Part shown: positions 22,861-35,099 of the stretch, in pieces
Numbering within the stretch: the first letter of the stretch is position 1
Layout: each line of letters starts with the position of its first letter
From: Dromaius novaehollandiae
Taxonomy: Eukaryota > Chordata > Aves > Casuariiformes > Dromaiidae
Reading direction: 5' to 3'
Assembly (NCBI RefSeq): GCF_036370855.1
Contig: NW_026991398.1
Coordinates: forward strand, 1,612,001 to 1,676,000
DNA: 64,000 bases
Notes under the pieces: generated by a model
Told to the model about the DNA's origin: nothing
Seen by the model: the letters and a program-made list of their open reading frames with translations, nothing else
The model's database searches: none
Made by a program: the position numbers and the translations under genes

Positions 22861-25719
22861 ACTGTCCCTGTCCTGCTGACCTGACTCTCTGTCTCTGCCT
22901 CAGACCTGCCCCCTCACTATACAGTCAGGAAAGCCTTGACAAGGGAAGCTGGCACCTGAGCAGATCCCAGAGAAGGCTGTAAGTAAAAACGTTGGCCATA
23001 TAGGCACAGCCGCAACTCTTGCCTGACAGCCCATTGAAAGGAGTAAGGAGTGCTTTGGATTTGGACCCCCTACCCGGGTGACGCTGCACGCAGAGTCTTA
23101 GCTAGATGAAAAAGTGAGAGCAGCCACTTGGGGTGTGCTTTTTAATGTGTAGTTATGAAAGCAGGTGTTTCTGTATCACAGCTTGAGTGTTTAAGCACCA
23201 CTCGTGAATGGGTTCCTGCTACAGAGCACTGGAGTGCTGGGAGCAGCAAGAGCTGGGCTGCTGTGTGTGGGAAGGGGAGCTGGGAGTTGAGGGTGCCGGC
23301 AAGGCAGGCAGGGCAGTGACCCACCAACGAGAGGTGCCGTCCTGCAGTGCTTGGACAAGGGGAACGGAGCAGGTTTGGGGATGGTAACTGGGGTCAGGTG
23401 CAGTTCAGAGATCACAGACAAGACCGTAGGGCTCTAAGCAGCCCTGCTTTGCATGGGAGGTTGGACTGGAGACCTCCAGGGGTCTGATCCCACCAAAAAT
23501 CCTCTGCAACTCCATGAATGGAAAGACCCCGGGCACAGGGACAAGATCTGCCTTTCCATGGGCTGGACTCCCAGCAGGCGAGGGGCAGAGCCCTTGGCCA
23601 GCCCCATGCTCCCTCGTCCTCTGCTTCTGAACAGGATAGGGCCTGTGTCCAGGATAGGGCCCCACTTGTGGCCCCACTACAGGCTGCTCCCCGCAAAGGG
23701 TGAAACCCTGATGTTCCCAGCACAGAGCTGATGTTGAAGCAGCCTCAGCAGCCTTGGGCCTACGTGATCCAGCCGTGGGGCCCTGAGCAGGGCTGCTCAC
23801 CCTGCCCCACTGCCCCCCATCCCCCCATGATCCCCGTCCCCCATGCCTTTCCCACCCCCAGCCTTTGCAGTTGCATGAGCCTGGGTCTGCCCACTTGCCT
23901 TCACCACTGTCATGGCTGCACTGGAAGCCAATGAGAATCCCATGCTCCCAACCTTGAGCTGGCATCCACCCCAAAGCTGGAGCCAGGACAGCCAGAAAGG
24001 CATCACCCATTCAGTGCCCCAGCCATGCAGTCGAGGGCAGGGGGTCTTCACCCAATTTCCCTGCTCCTCCCCTGCTCCCGGCACCGCTGCTGCTGTGCCC
24101 ATGTCAAACCCTCCTGCCACCAGACTGCCCCGGGGCGCAAGGCAGCTCCAGCTCCCTCCAGGGCTGCACTGGAGCCTTTCAGGAGCAGGCTGAGGTGGGG
24201 CTGGCACCGCCCGGGTGGGTTGGGAGAGGGCAGCTCCCCTCTGCCACACCAGGGCTGAGGCTGGGGCTGGGCCTGGGCACAGCTTTTCCCTGGGGAGCTC
24301 CCGGAGGAGCCGCTCCGGGGGATCCTCCACCTCTGCCCTGGCAGCAGCACCAGCGCTCAGGGTGCTGGGGTGGAAGTGCACAGAGGGGGAAGGGGCACAG
24401 GCTGCCAGGGGGAGCATCAAGACCTCTGTGCATGCAGAGATGGAGTGAGGAAAGCCAGAGCTCATCTGGAGCTGGCACCGGAGACCTCAGACATGGAAAG
24501 GGCTGGGGTATTATTAAAGGACGACTAAATGACCCCCAGAGTCTGGGCAGTCTGAGCACTCGGCCCCTGCCTAGCCTGGGCTGACCTCCACGTGGGGGTC
24601 AGCAGACAGCCATGCTCCAGGATCTGCTGGGGTCTGGTGCAGAAGAGAGGCCATGCAAGGCTGGCCTTTTCCCCTCCATTGGGATATGGAGACCTGCAGG
24701 GATGGAGCTGGCCAGGTATTTGGTGTGTGTCGCCCAGGGGAGGGTAGCAGGTGGGGGAGTCTGCTAGAGGACCCAAAGCAGTGGGTTCTGGGGTTGGGAG
24801 GGGGGTTATCTGCACCTGACGAGTACCTCAGTGAGGCCATGATTTATAAATACCATCCAGGGCCACCTCCTCCACCAGCTTAGAGATGCTGCTGGGTGGG
24901 AGGTGAAGCCACTCTAGGTTTCCAGGCAAGATTTCTCTTCTGCAAAGATTGTGATGTTTCCAATAGGAAAACCATTGCTGCCCCAGACTGCAGCCCCAGG
25001 GGATGTGTCCCAGGAGGACTGTGAACAGAATTGCACCCTCCAAGCGTGCTGCAAATATAAAAATGCCATCCAATCTCAAGGAGCTACAGGTATCTCCTGT
25101 GTCAAGACTTCCCCTTTCCAACCAGCTGGGCTACTTACAGCTACTTGCACAGGGGCTGACGTCTCCAGATGACAGGGACATTGGTTTCTTCAGATTTCTT
25201 TCCATACCACAGGCTGGATGATGCAGTCTCCTTCAATCTCAAGGCAGAGGGGGTTTTCCCCAAAAAACTCTCGCAGGTGGGGAAGCCCCAAAGGGCAAGC
25301 CTGACTCAAAAGGTGAGGGAAGGCAGACAACTGAGCCTGCCTGGGCCTGACCATCTCCTCCAGTGGTCACCAGCAACTGTGACATCAGAGACTGTGACAT
25401 CACAGCTGGGTGACCAGGTGAGCACATGAGGCGGAGCAGCACAGGCACAACTGCCTTGGAGGCCAATGGGCACCAACGTGCTTCTCTTTGCTCTAGCAGA
25501 GGGGATGACTAGAAGAACTGGTTCAAAGCAGTTTCCTCACAGAACAAGGAAACCTGCTTTTCTGTCACACCCAAGGCTGGAGTTGGTCATTTCTGCTGAA
25601 TTTCATGACACCTGGCCACCTGCAGTCCTGCTCTCAGATCACCTGGGGCTGGAGGTGGCTCCTCTGGCTTGTCTCTCAGGGAGACAAAGCTCACAGCTGT
25701 GAGCTTTATGGCCAGCAGA
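22861..25719. other. GC-rich central block, first part; no gene recognised
   Basis: Mostly GC-rich with many overlapping open frames on both strands that have no domain I recognise. A CR1 3' end in plus orientation lies at about 23450-23530 ('catgggaggttggactggagacctccagggg'). A patch at 24600-24663 matches 54568-54630 in the spacer beside unit D, so part of this block was also copied. 24830-25260 is less GC-rich and unassigned. Confidence 0.5.
23450..23530 (+). mobile_element. CR1 LINE 3' end, short plus-strand fragment
   Basis: 'gcatgggaggttggactgga' followed by 'gacctccaggggtctgatccca' matches the last bases of CR1 in the forward direction. It is one of few plus-strand CR1 pieces outside unit D. 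Confidence 0.65.
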
Positions 25720-26850
25720 TCTCCTTTCCTTGTCAGCTCTTCAGTTACCTGTGTCAGGATGTTGTGGTCAATGCACTCCAGAAACCTCCTGCATGGCTTG
25801 TGCCCTGCTGTGTTGTCCCTGCTGCCAGTATCAGGGTGGTTAAGGTCCCCACTCATGAGACCAGGGCTTGCAAACATGAGGCTTCTTCCAGTTGTCTGAA
25901 GAAGGCCCCTCCTGCTGCTTTTTTCTGATTGGGTGGCTGCAGGTGACCCCCAGCTCAATGTCACCCATGTTGCTCTGCCCGCTAGCCCTGACCCACAGGC
26001 TCTCAACTGGCTCATTGTCCATCCCAAGCAGAGCTCCCTTCATTCAAGCTGTTCTCCCACATAAAGGGCAATGCCCCCTCCTCGCCTTGCCTGCCTGTCC
26101 TTGCTAAAGAGCCTGTGTCCATCCATCGCAGCACTCCAGTCCTGTGAGCGATCCCACCATGCCTCTGTGAGCCCAATGAGCTCATAACTCTGCAGCAGCA
26201 CACAGACCTCTCATGCCTCGTGTTTGCTCCCCATGCTGCATGCGCTAGTGCATGGGCACTTCAGAGAGGCACCAGCCATGCTCATTTCTCAGGAAGGCTA
26301 TGAGAGCTTCCCCTATATTGCTTTCCTGCAGGCACATCCTTATTTACGTGGATTCACTTGGGGAGGGCCCCCTTCAGCCCTGGTTTGGGGATTACAAGGT
26401 CCCGACTATTTATGCCACCCTTCACCCTTTCCTTGCCAACCTGCTCCACCACTTCCTCACTTGACCATTGGTCATCCTCTCCCTCCTGTCATTCCCAGTG
26501 TAACGCTCTCCTTACCAGGTTTGCCAGGCTGTCAGCAAAGATGCTCTTGCCGTTCTTGGTCAGCCTGACCCAGTATCTTCCAAGCAAAGAGGGCCCCCAT
26601 GGTCATAAAACCAAAACCCTTTTGCTGACACCAGCTGTGTAGGCAGTTATTCACCCACAGGATCTGTCCCAACCTCCTCAAGCCCTTCACCCTCACCAGC
26701 AAGACTGAAGAGGAAACCACCTGGGCCTCACATCCCCCAGTCATCACCCCCAGAGCCAGGTAGTTGTGCTTGATGTTTTGCAGGTCTCCCCGGGCAGTGC
26801 CTTTGGTGCCCATGTGGACAAGCAACACGGGAGGACAGCGTGAAGGGCAG
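25720..26850 (-). mobile_element. CR1 LINE, 5' half: ORF1 esterase-like and ORF2 endonuclease relics
   Basis: Unlike the other copies it keeps 5' sequence. On the minus strand at about 26530-26830 it reads HMGTKGTARGDLQNIKHNY...GAQVVSSSVLLV...WCQQKGFGF, resembling the SGNH/esterase domain of CR1 ORF1 (GTNDTA block). At about 25870-26040 it reads GMDNEPVESLWVRASGQ, the CR1 endonuclease region. The 3' part is absent. Stops are frequent, so it is dead. The left edge is uncertain; divergent CR1-like text may begin nearer 25600. Confidence 0.82.
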
Positions 26851-28041
26851 ACAAGCCTCGGTTGTCCTCACCACTGGGCCTTCCCACTGCGACAGAAGTG
26901 CTCTCATGATAATGATCCCAGCCAAGTCGCCTTGACCTCCTCTCCCTCTTGCATCCCTCCAGGCCCTCACTGCTCCTGGCTGGGCTTTGTCATTTCCTGC
27001 AGGTCCTAACAAACCTGCACACCCGCCTGCCTCCTCCCCATGGACCTCTGTGACACTACTAAACTCCCTGGCACTTTCACAGCCTCGGGGTCCCCCAGGA
27101 ACCCTGCAAGCCCAAGGACACCTCGACACCTTCCCGTGTACTCGGGGTCCCCCAAACTGTGCCTCCTTGGAAGGGACAAGGACTTCAGGGTGCCTGCTGT
27201 GGGGCTGTATCCCTGGGGGACAAAAGCAGGGGTAGAAGAGCAGAGATATCCCATCTGCCAGACTTTCTGCTTCTCCCCACCACAGGAGACCAGACCACAG
27301 AGCATGGCAAAAACACAGCCCCTGAGGCTTCACCAGGACCTGATCCCCACACTCATGGGGACACAGTTGTGACAGCAGGGCCACCACACCAGCTTCCTGG
27401 GAGGCATTTCTCAGCTGGAAATGAAGCTCCCATCAGTGATCTCCCACTCTCCTTGCAGGTCTTTAGCAGACACCAGTTCCCCAACTTTTGGAAACTTGAG
27501 CTCACACAAGTGGAGCTCCTCCAGGACATGAGGACCCAGCAAGACATGCTGCAGCACTCTCAGCCCCTGCCCCAAGAAGGAATGGGAGGTGGGAGCAGGG
27601 CAGAGAGTCCTGGGAGTGTCGCAGGATGAGCAAGTGGACTCGACTGGGAAGGAAGAAGGAGAGGAGGATGAAGACCAAGAGCTTTTACAAGGGGAGGAGG
27701 CAGAGAAAGACATCTCTATCCACATGAGCTGGGTCAGACTATCCTCCTGAACGTTGCCCCAGACACACACTTGTGGCACCAGAAAGTGCCCTGCTCACCC
27801 AGTAAAACCAGCAGCTTCTCCCTTGGCCAGGGGCCATCCTCACCAGATAAGCAATGAGTGTGGGGTGGGACTGACCATCAAAGGGAGCTGGACATGTGAA
27901 CTTTGTCTGGGGTGAGCGTGGTGGGTGTGGAGAGCTTTTTTACCCCAGGATTTTGCTGGGTCAGGTCCATCTCAAGAGAAAGACTAGTATGGGCAATGCA
28001 AGTGAAGCCAGAGAGTGCTGCAGAGAAACCCATTCAACCGT

Positions 28042-28255
28042 ACCCAGTCACAGAGCCGCCAGGGTGGGAAGGGCCTTCTGGAGGTCTCTGCTCCAGCCCC
28101 TGCTGCAAGTGGAGTCAACAGAGCAGGTTTCCCTGGACCTGATGCTGTCAAGGCATGACTGTTTCCAAGGATGGTCCCCCCATGACTCTGGGCCCCTGGC
28201 TCAGTGTTCTGTCAAGGTCTCTCTGAAGAACAGCCCTGGATACCCACCACTGTTG
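28042..28255 (-). mobile_element. CR1 LINE 3' end, diverged fragment
   Basis: The reverse complement contains 'gtgggaagggccttctggaggtc', 'ccagcccctgctgcaa' and 'gagcaggtttccctggacctg', matching the CR1 3' UTR pattern with heavy divergence. Confidence 0.6.
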
Positions 28256-28899
28256 TGACTATCCCTGAGAGCACCCTGCTCCCCCTCCCTGCTTTGAGCT
28301 TCCCCAAAAAGTGTCCTACCCCCCCATACACTGCTGGGAGCTTCCTCTGACAGTGCCCTGCACTCACATAGTTTTTCTATCCAGCCTGGTTACCTGCCCA
28401 GGCACCTCCATAGCAACAGCGACAGGAGTCTCAACTCATCTGCTCTGGCATTACATGCAGCATCACCTCCCTGGCCTCTGCAGAAGGCCAAACCGAGAGC
28501 TGTGTGTGGACATCCTGGCTCTGCACGGCCTCGCCGGCCATCCTGGGGACTGACACACAGCTGTGCTGCAACCCCAACAGCCCCTTCGACCCCAGCGGCT
28601 GCCCCCATGGGGCTCCCCCACATCTGGGCACACTTTTGCATCCCAGGGTTCTCCCAGGCTGGCCATGGCAGCGTCTGCTGAGGTGTCCTGCAAGACCTGG
28701 CCCTGCCATTGTGAGCCTGGGCCAGCACATCTGTGGGGACCTTCCTGGGGACCGTGAGTGCCAGAGGAGCCAAGAGCCAAGGAGAGCAGCTGCCTGGGCA
28801 AGGCACCGGGGAGCCCAGACCTGGGGAAAGGAAGATTCTTCCTTTGCCCCAGAAACCAGCTGCCAGCCGGGCTCAGGAACTGGGCCCAGAGGGCTGGAG

Positions 28900-29090
28900 G
28901 GAAAGACACAGAGAGGGGGATCCCCATGGGGACAGCAAAGCACTGTGATGGGGGGGGGGGTTCCCATGGGGGACTGCCAGGACATGGTCATGGGAGTCCC
29001 CTTGGTGACCACCAGGGCCCAGGGCTTTGTGATGGGGGTGACATCGTGCCCTCAAGGCCATTGTGATGGTTGGGGTCCCCGTGGTGACCG
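28900..29090. repeat. Degenerate GC-rich minisatellite with an 11-G run
   Basis: Variants of 'tccccatgggga', 'gtgatggggg' and 'ccccgtggtgacc' recur about every 30-50 bases. The run of eleven G at 28950-28960 is the longest homopurine run I noticed in the window. Confidence 0.55.
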
Positions 29091-29167
29091 TGTCCCTGTC
29101 CTGACCAGGGCCCCCAGTTCCCCACTCTGAGGAGAGCGGCTCAGGCAGAAGGGAGCAGCTCCCTTCG

Positions 29168-29279
29168 GGGCCAGAATGGCAGGTTTCTGGCAGAGGATCC
29201 TGGACATGGCTATGGAGTGGGAGATGAACGCCCGCTGCCAGCCCATGGACGGGCTCCGGGTGCACAGGAGCACAGAGAA
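29168..29279 (+). other. Exon-like island with a strong splice donor, identity unknown
   Basis: After 'ggggccagA', an ATG at 29175 opens MAGFWQRILDMAMEWEMNAR...RVHRSTEK with an in-frame TGA immediately after. A consensus donor (GAA|GTGAGT) overlaps that stop at about 29279. The frame is amphipathic and not low-complexity, so it may be an exon or exon relic of a host gene. I do not recognise the family. Confidence 0.3.
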
Positions 29280-31570
29280 GTGAGTGATGGGGCTAGAGGG
29301 CGAGGCTGGCAGTGGGGACCCACATGGAGAGGGCGAGGATGTGGGGAGGGGGAGCTGGGGCAGGACAGCCAGCCCTGAGGTCTGCCAGCATCAGCGGGGT
29401 CTAATTATTCCTGTTCCCTGGGGCAGAGTGGGGCATGCGGATGCTCCAAGGCCCCCACAGCTGCGATGAGCTCAGCGCTGAGAAGCAGAGAGCTGCTGCA
29501 TGGAGCATTCGCACTTCAAACCTGTGGCTTGCCTGAAAATCATCTGCCCCCTCTCCAAACACACAAGGGGACCAGAGTTGCAACTCTTGGAGGCCAGGTT
29601 TAGTTCCCCATCCCTCAGCAGGCAACAAGGCAGCGCAGCTCCCAGCGGCTCCCACGGCCATCAGGACAGTCCTGGGGCTCCGGCCTCCGGCTCGGCCATT
29701 CCCCAGGCTCTGCTGCCAGCATGCGCTGGCCTTGAAGAGCACAGCAATCCCACAGCTACTTCTTGCTTGGCTTCTCCAAGGATCCCAACACACTTGTCGG
29801 CTCTCCAAAATTCTGGCTGGCATCAGGGGTTCAGGGCATTTGCCAGCTGGGGTGGATGGAGAGCAGGAAGGGGAGGCCCAGTCTCCCTTGGCCTCTCTTG
29901 TGTCAGAGTCCAGCACTCTCTGACCAGGTTCTTCTAGATGTTCCACATGCAGAGAGTGCAACGTCCAATATAAAAGTTTACTTTGAAGATATCCGATGTT
30001 ACACAGGATTTTTGATTGAGCAGAGTGATACAGCAGTATACTGGAATCACTGTACAAGTGTCTACACTGAGCAAAACAGTGCAGTTGCAATGTACAATTT
30101 GATCCCAATACCAGCGTGATCCCCATTACCGGTCCCCAGCATGGCGGAGAGATCCCCCCCAGCCAATCCGTGGCAGTGTGGGGTGAGGACAAAGCCCTTC
30201 TCCCCGGCTGTCCCATGGTGTCCTGGGAGGGGGCTGCCTGCCCCTGGGGGAGAGCAGCTCGCAGTGGCTGCCGGTGGGTCCATGTGATGTGAGACTGGCA
30301 ATCGATTCATATTTCAAGCTTTCCCCTTTTCCAGCTAAGCTGCTGTCCCAATCCATGTCCTTTGCTGCCTGCCATTGACCAACTAGAGGGAGCAAAACCT
30401 CTCACTGATACTAGTCACTTTGTTCTTTGCTCTCCCGTTGGAATCAGAGTCTAAAAATCTCCAAACCCAAAATAAAATCCTGACACATGAGCATGGTTTA
30501 TCACAGCAGAGATTAGGCTTGGATATCAGGGTGCAAAGTATCTGCAGTGATCTGCCTCTTGTTTTAGTGGTACCTCTGACACTTCTACTGGAGGTTTTAG
30601 TTAGGATTTCCCTGGAGGGTGGAGGAGAGGTGCAGTGGGCACAATAAACATTGGCCCTGAGATGGGAATGGCCCATTTTGGCTTGTCAGGGTAGAGAGTG
30701 GGCACTGGTGGGGAGGAGAGTAAAGACAGCACAGAGAGGTGGATGAGGTGCCTACAAAGGCTGTCTCAGGACAAAAGAAACCCTGTCTTTGTTGACTCTG
30801 CTGACCAAACTGCCATGGCACTGAAAGGGATCCTCTGCTTACGAGCTCCCATGGGCACAAGTTCTCGGCACAGGCACCTACATAACTCCTCCAAGGGCCA
30901 CTCCAGATATTAAAATGGAGGGGTGAAAACTGCTTTGGACATTAGCAGGAATGGGGCTTTTGGGCCCCACTTCATCTCACTGAAGGTTGTTTGTTGACCC
31001 AGGAGCCTTCTCCACCTGAGCTGACCCCCAGGCTCCCTGGAGAGACCACACACAAAAAGCGGCTCTGAAGGGACACTGCATGGGTGCAGCATGCTCAGGA
31101 AGGGCTGAATCACAGACAGGCTGGCCCTGGAATCCCTGCGTGCAGGCATGAGTGCTGTTGCCCGTGCATGATATTGAGGACCTTTTCAGATGCCCTGAGG
31201 TTTGCCTGCAGCATCCACCTGCAGCACCAGTCGCAGCAGGTCCCTTCACTATTTCCCTTCACTATCTGCCAGGAACCCTCAGATGTCTGGGAGACTCAAG
31301 GCTATCAGAAATGACAGGAGACACTAAAACATGCTTGAGCAGCTCTACCAGTATGTTCATTTCCACTGGACAGAAGAGTAACAAGGGCTGTGGGCTGAAG
31401 CAACGACCTCTACCCTGGAAATGTTCACAGCAGAGGGAGATGGCTGCCATCTGAGAAACCCACAGTGAAGAAGGTACTGCCACCCCCAGTCTCCCTCCCT
31501 TTTCTCTCAGATTTCACCCCAGAAGATGATCCTCTCACCACAGAGGAAAAAAAAATGGCACTTCTGCAAC
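29280..31570. other. Central block between the exon-like island and the OR11A1-like locus; nothing assigned
   Basis: I find no gene. The stretch 29935-30130 is markedly AT-rich with a TATAAA-like 'aatataaaag' at about 29968 and could be LTR-derived. The rest is unique-looking sequence without CR1. Confidence 0.4.
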
Positions 31571-31594
31571 ATTTCGCATGTACAGCAACACCGC

Positions 31595-31600
31595 TTTATT
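31595..31600 (-). promoter_or_regulatory. Poly(A) signal AATAAA downstream of the OR11A1-like locus
   Basis: TTTATT on the plus strand reads AATAAA on the minus strand, about 225 bases past the stop of the receptor frame at 31825. This spacing is similar to that of the OR14-like genes. Confidence 0.45.
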
Positions 31601-31824
31601 GTCTGTAAAGGAGGCAACAGGAGTGGGAGATTATTCCCATTCTCTTCTAAACCATACATTTAATTGCTGAAGGAAAACTATACTCTTTTCCCTTCTGCTT
31701 CCCACCAATATTCTCAGTGCCATGTTCCTGTCAAGGGATACCTGCTATGCAGCGTATTATTACCCATGCTGACTTTACTACTTTGCAGAACCAGCAGCAT
31801 TTTGTATGCAGGAGTGTACAACTG

Positions 31825-32795
31825 CTATGAACTCTGGGTGCAGGCCAGAGCTTTCCCAAGTGTTTTTGTCAGGGCTTTCCTAACCATGCTGTTCCGCAGG
31901 CTATAGATGATGGGATTGACCAGGGGCGTAAGGACAGTGTAGAAAACACTTCGTTGAGCTGCCTCAGCTGGGGGGTTCTGGGTAGTGTATAGAAAATGAT
32001 GGGACTGCTGTAGAAAACAATGACAACAGTAAGGTGAGAGGAGCAGGTGGAGAAGGCCTTCTGCCTGCCCATGCCAGATGGGATCGTCAGGATGGCAGCT
32101 ATGATGCACATGTAGGAGGCCAGCGTGAACAGGAAAGGGAAGACTATATCCAAGATAGATATTATGAAAGCTAGTAGTGTAACAGCACTGGTGTCACTGC
32201 AGGCAAGCTCCAGCAAATGGATAAAATCATGGAAGAAGTGGTCCACTGCCTTGGGGCCACAGAATTTCAGCTGGGATAAGAAACAAATGACTATTGTAGA
32301 GATAAGGAATCCCCCTAGCCAAGACGCTGCTGCCAGCTGTAGAGAGACCTTCCAGGTCATGAGGCTTGCATAGAGCAGGGGCTGGCATATGGCCAGGTAC
32401 CGATCATAGGACATGACTGCCAGCAGGTAACACTCGATACTTACAAAAAGGCCAAAGAAATAGAGCTGTGCCATACAGTCATGAGCAGAGATGGTCCTGT
32501 CCCCAGTCAGGACACTGGCCAGCAGCCAGGGCAGGATGGTGGAACTGTAGCAGGTCTCCAAAGAGGACAGACTTCCCAGGAAGAAGAACATGGATGTGTG
32601 CAGATGCTGATCTGCCACCACCAGCAGAATGATGAGGATGTTCCCAAACATTGTTACCAAGTAAATCATAAGTGAGAGGAGGAAGAGCGGTGTCTGGAGT
32701 GAGGGGACATTCCCCATTCCCAGCAGGAGGAACTCCATTGGCGATGTGCAATTGTCCCATTCCCCTTTCTCCATGTAGCATCTTGGATCCCTCAT
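31825..32795 (-). pseudogene. Olfactory receptor, family 11A1-like, one frameshift before TM7
   Basis: The minus strand reads MRDPRCYMEKGEWDNCTSPM then EFLLLGMGNVPSL. The first Met or Met8 could be the start; MEKGEWDN resembles the usual N terminus of this group. It then has GN in TM1, HTSMFFFLGSLSSLETCY, CMAQLYFF, MSYDRYLAICQPL, HFFHDFIHLLELACSD and KAFSTCSSHLTVV. Near 31975-31990, after SSPIIFYT, the frame is lost. The adjacent frame carries AEAAQRSVFYTVLTPLVNPI then IYSLRN and a tail ending ACTQSS, stopping at 31825. All other OR hallmarks are present, so this is a recent pseudogene or a single sequencing slip. A good acceptor (ttctttcttgtag, AG at 32820-32819) lies 24 bases before the first ATG, as expected for a spliced OR. 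The receptor is in a different family from the unit genes. The 11A1 label is from recall. Confidence 0.9.
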
Positions 32796-32823
32796 TTTTC
32801 TTTTGCCAGCAATGCAACCTACA

Positions 32824-34770
32824 AGAAAGAATATTCATTTTATTCTTTCCTTCTTGTATAAAAGAATCATGCAGGAAGTTTCTAACAGAGAAAACATGGA
32901 CTCTGGCACTTCTCTGACTGCACTGGTATTCCCTTTAGGGCCTTCATGGCTAGTGAAAGGAGGGTACATGGCTTTTCCAGAGAGTTAGGTAGATGGTAGT
33001 TAGAGGTAGATGAGGGAAGGCATTCACTCAGATTCTGCCAGTGTCTCTCCTACAACTGAAGTTATTTCAAATGGCAACCACAGTCCCCACCAAGCAAGAA
33101 AATCCCTTTATGTGAGCACATCATGCCAGATGCCCTTTCTCCTCAAAGAAGGAAGATGGACCCTTTACCAAATGACTGATCTCAGCTGTCTGAAACACTT
33201 GTTTTGGAAGGGAGAGGACATGTGCTTCCTTTGACAGTGCATGGGTCAGGGGTTGACATCCGTGGCACTGTGCAGTGGGACTGCCTGAGAGGACTCCCAG
33301 AGAGCCTCCACACAGGCTTCAGAGAGAAAAGTGATAGGCGTGACAGAAGATGGACACCTGAGCTAATCATCCAATATGATGAAGAGAGATTTTGAGCAGG
33401 GTAGGAGGGAAGAAGACAGGGAAGATCATTCACCTTGTGTAGTTCCTTCCCCAGCAATGGCTTCTGAGGCCTTTGGGTCTGCGTCGTGGCACAGCCCAGC
33501 AGATGGACCTCAGCACTGTCAGCTGTGTTCGTGGGGCTCTGGGCTGGCTGAGGGGCAGCAAAAGCACAAAAAACTCCACACACTAACCAGCAAGCTCCCC
33601 AGGACTCTGCTCAGCTAACAAGGGCATCAGAAGAAATGTGTAGAGGGAAGAGGGAGCTGGAGTAGAAGACAGCCACGAAGGGATATGGCCATTACCTCTC
33701 CCACTCACAAATGCCACCATGCAAAGCCTCACCAGCTATAAAGGAACAGACCCGGCTTGGAAGGTACAACACAGAACTGCAGTCCTCAGAATGAGGTGAT
33801 GACCTCTGTGCTGATTCTTCCTGGGAATGATGATCAAGATCAGGGTGTCATCCTCTGCCTCTTGTGCACCACGTCCTTCTCTTCCCTGAGCTCTCTGCAA
33901 ACCGTGACACAGGGCTCAGGCATTGCTCTGCCATTGCCATCTTCTACCAGCAGCTTCTGTAGGGAAGATGGCTACTCCTCAGCAGCAGTTAAATGCCCCC
34001 CTCCAGAGAGCATCCTGGGGATTATACCACTAACAAGTCTCTGAAGGTTCCTGCTGCAGCTTGTCTCTCCCCAGGGATGGCAGGGAGTGAGCAATGCATA
34101 ACTGGCCCTCAAAGGAGACTGAAACCTCTGGGCTCTGGAAACTTTGTAAATCTTCTGGCATAGTTTTCCCCATAGTTCTGGTCACACAAACTCTGGGACA
34201 CGCTCCTTTGAACAGGAAACTGAGGCAGCGCAACCATCAGGCCTCCTCCAAAGTCATGACACAAAGCCAGGAGAGATTCCATGAATGGGATTCTTCTTAT
34301 CTCCCTGCAGGCAACTGTCTGTTCACTGACTCGCTCAGGTTGAGAGAGCCATGATGACCTGAGCTGGTCCCTCCAGCCTCCCATGATGGTCCATGGGGAG
34401 GAAGAGGCTGAGCCAGAGGCATTTCCTCCCAGCCATGGAGACTTGCCCTGGGGAATGGGATGAGTCCCCCTCAGGTGCCAGGCTCTGTCCCCTGAGAGTA
34501 GAGGGCCCCCAAACCTCTCCCTGAGGCACAGGGGCCTGGTGTGTGAGGGACTGAAGGGAGCAGAGCTACTTGTATTTCCTCCTTGTTTCTGTCCCTCTCT
34601 CTTATCTCAGAGGTTCTCAGGGACCTCCTTTGCTCCTATTGTTGCACCAATAGGTGCCACCGGGCAGGATTCCTCTCAGTCCTGTTGGACTCCTCACCCT
34701 CTGCCCTGCCTGGAAGGCAGGAGTGGCTGGCTTCATGGACACAGAAGTTTGTGCGGCAGCTTCCTGAGCA
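32824..34770. other. Upstream flank of the OR11A1-like locus; no gene seen
   Basis: Non-repetitive sequence without CR1 or a believable ORF. It would hold the 5' leader and promoter of the minus-strand receptor if those survive. Confidence 0.45.
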
Positions 34771-35060
34771 TCCTGATGGCCTTGTACTGAATTGGCTCTG
34801 GTATGTTGTTGTCTTTCCTTTATTTGGGACCCGACGCTGGACGTGGCACTCTAGATGTGGTCTAAGGAGCACTGGGGGGTGCTCACTCTCCTTGATCTGC
34901 TGGCCATGCTCCTGTGCACACAGCCCAGGAGGCTGTTGGCCTTTCTCACTGCCAGGGCATATTGCTGGCTCACATTCACTTGGCCATGCAGCAGGATCCC
35001 CAGGCCCTTTTCCACAGAGCTGCTCCTGGCCAAGCTTTTGACTGGCCTTTGGAGCCAATA
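34770..35060 (-). mobile_element. CR1 LINE fragment, part nearest the 3' UTR
   Basis: The reverse complement shows 'ctgatggccttgtactgaattgg', 'gcactctagatgtggtct', 'ctgctggccatgctcc' and 'cccaggcccttttccacagagctgc', in the usual CR1 order. It is separated from the next CR1 part (35640) by about 580 bases of other sequence. Confidence 0.8.
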
Positions 35061-35099
35061 ACAGGCCTTCACAGGCCCCCTAATAGACTCACCAGGGGC

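Larger units (their letters stand above)
26851..29167. other. GC-rich central block, second part; no gene recognised
   Basis: No family is identifiable. A possible acceptor at 27457-27460 ('ctctccttgcag') is followed by an open frame reading VFSRHQFPNFWKLELTQVEL, and an acidic stretch (EEGEEDEDQELLQGEEAE) lies in another frame at 27650-27710. These could be exon relics but nothing ties them to a gene. A CR1 3' fragment lies at 28042-28255. Confidence 0.4.

Noticed and set aside
23797-24465. 222-codon open frame on the minus strand in GC-rich sequence
   Set aside because: Overlaps several equally long frames on both strands, shows no domain, and has the proline/alanine/glycine-rich composition expected of GC-rich non-coding DNA.
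24828-25121. 97-codon minus-strand frame with a hydrophobic stretch
   Set aside because: No known motif, no splice or expression cue, and the flanks are unassigned; I could not support a gene.
27603-27750. Acidic peptide frame after a splice-acceptor-like site
   Set aside because: Two frames compete after the acceptor and neither shows a family signature; too weak to annotate as an exon.
28504-29130. 208-codon open frame on the plus strand
   Set aside because: Runs through a degenerate GC-rich minisatellite and overlaps minus-strand frames of similar length; no recognisable family.
29935-30160. AT-rich island with a TATA-like box and TAACATCGG-type text on the minus strand, resembling a solo LTR
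   Set aside because: I could not define TG/CA ends, a polyadenylation site or target duplications, nor a second copy in the window.
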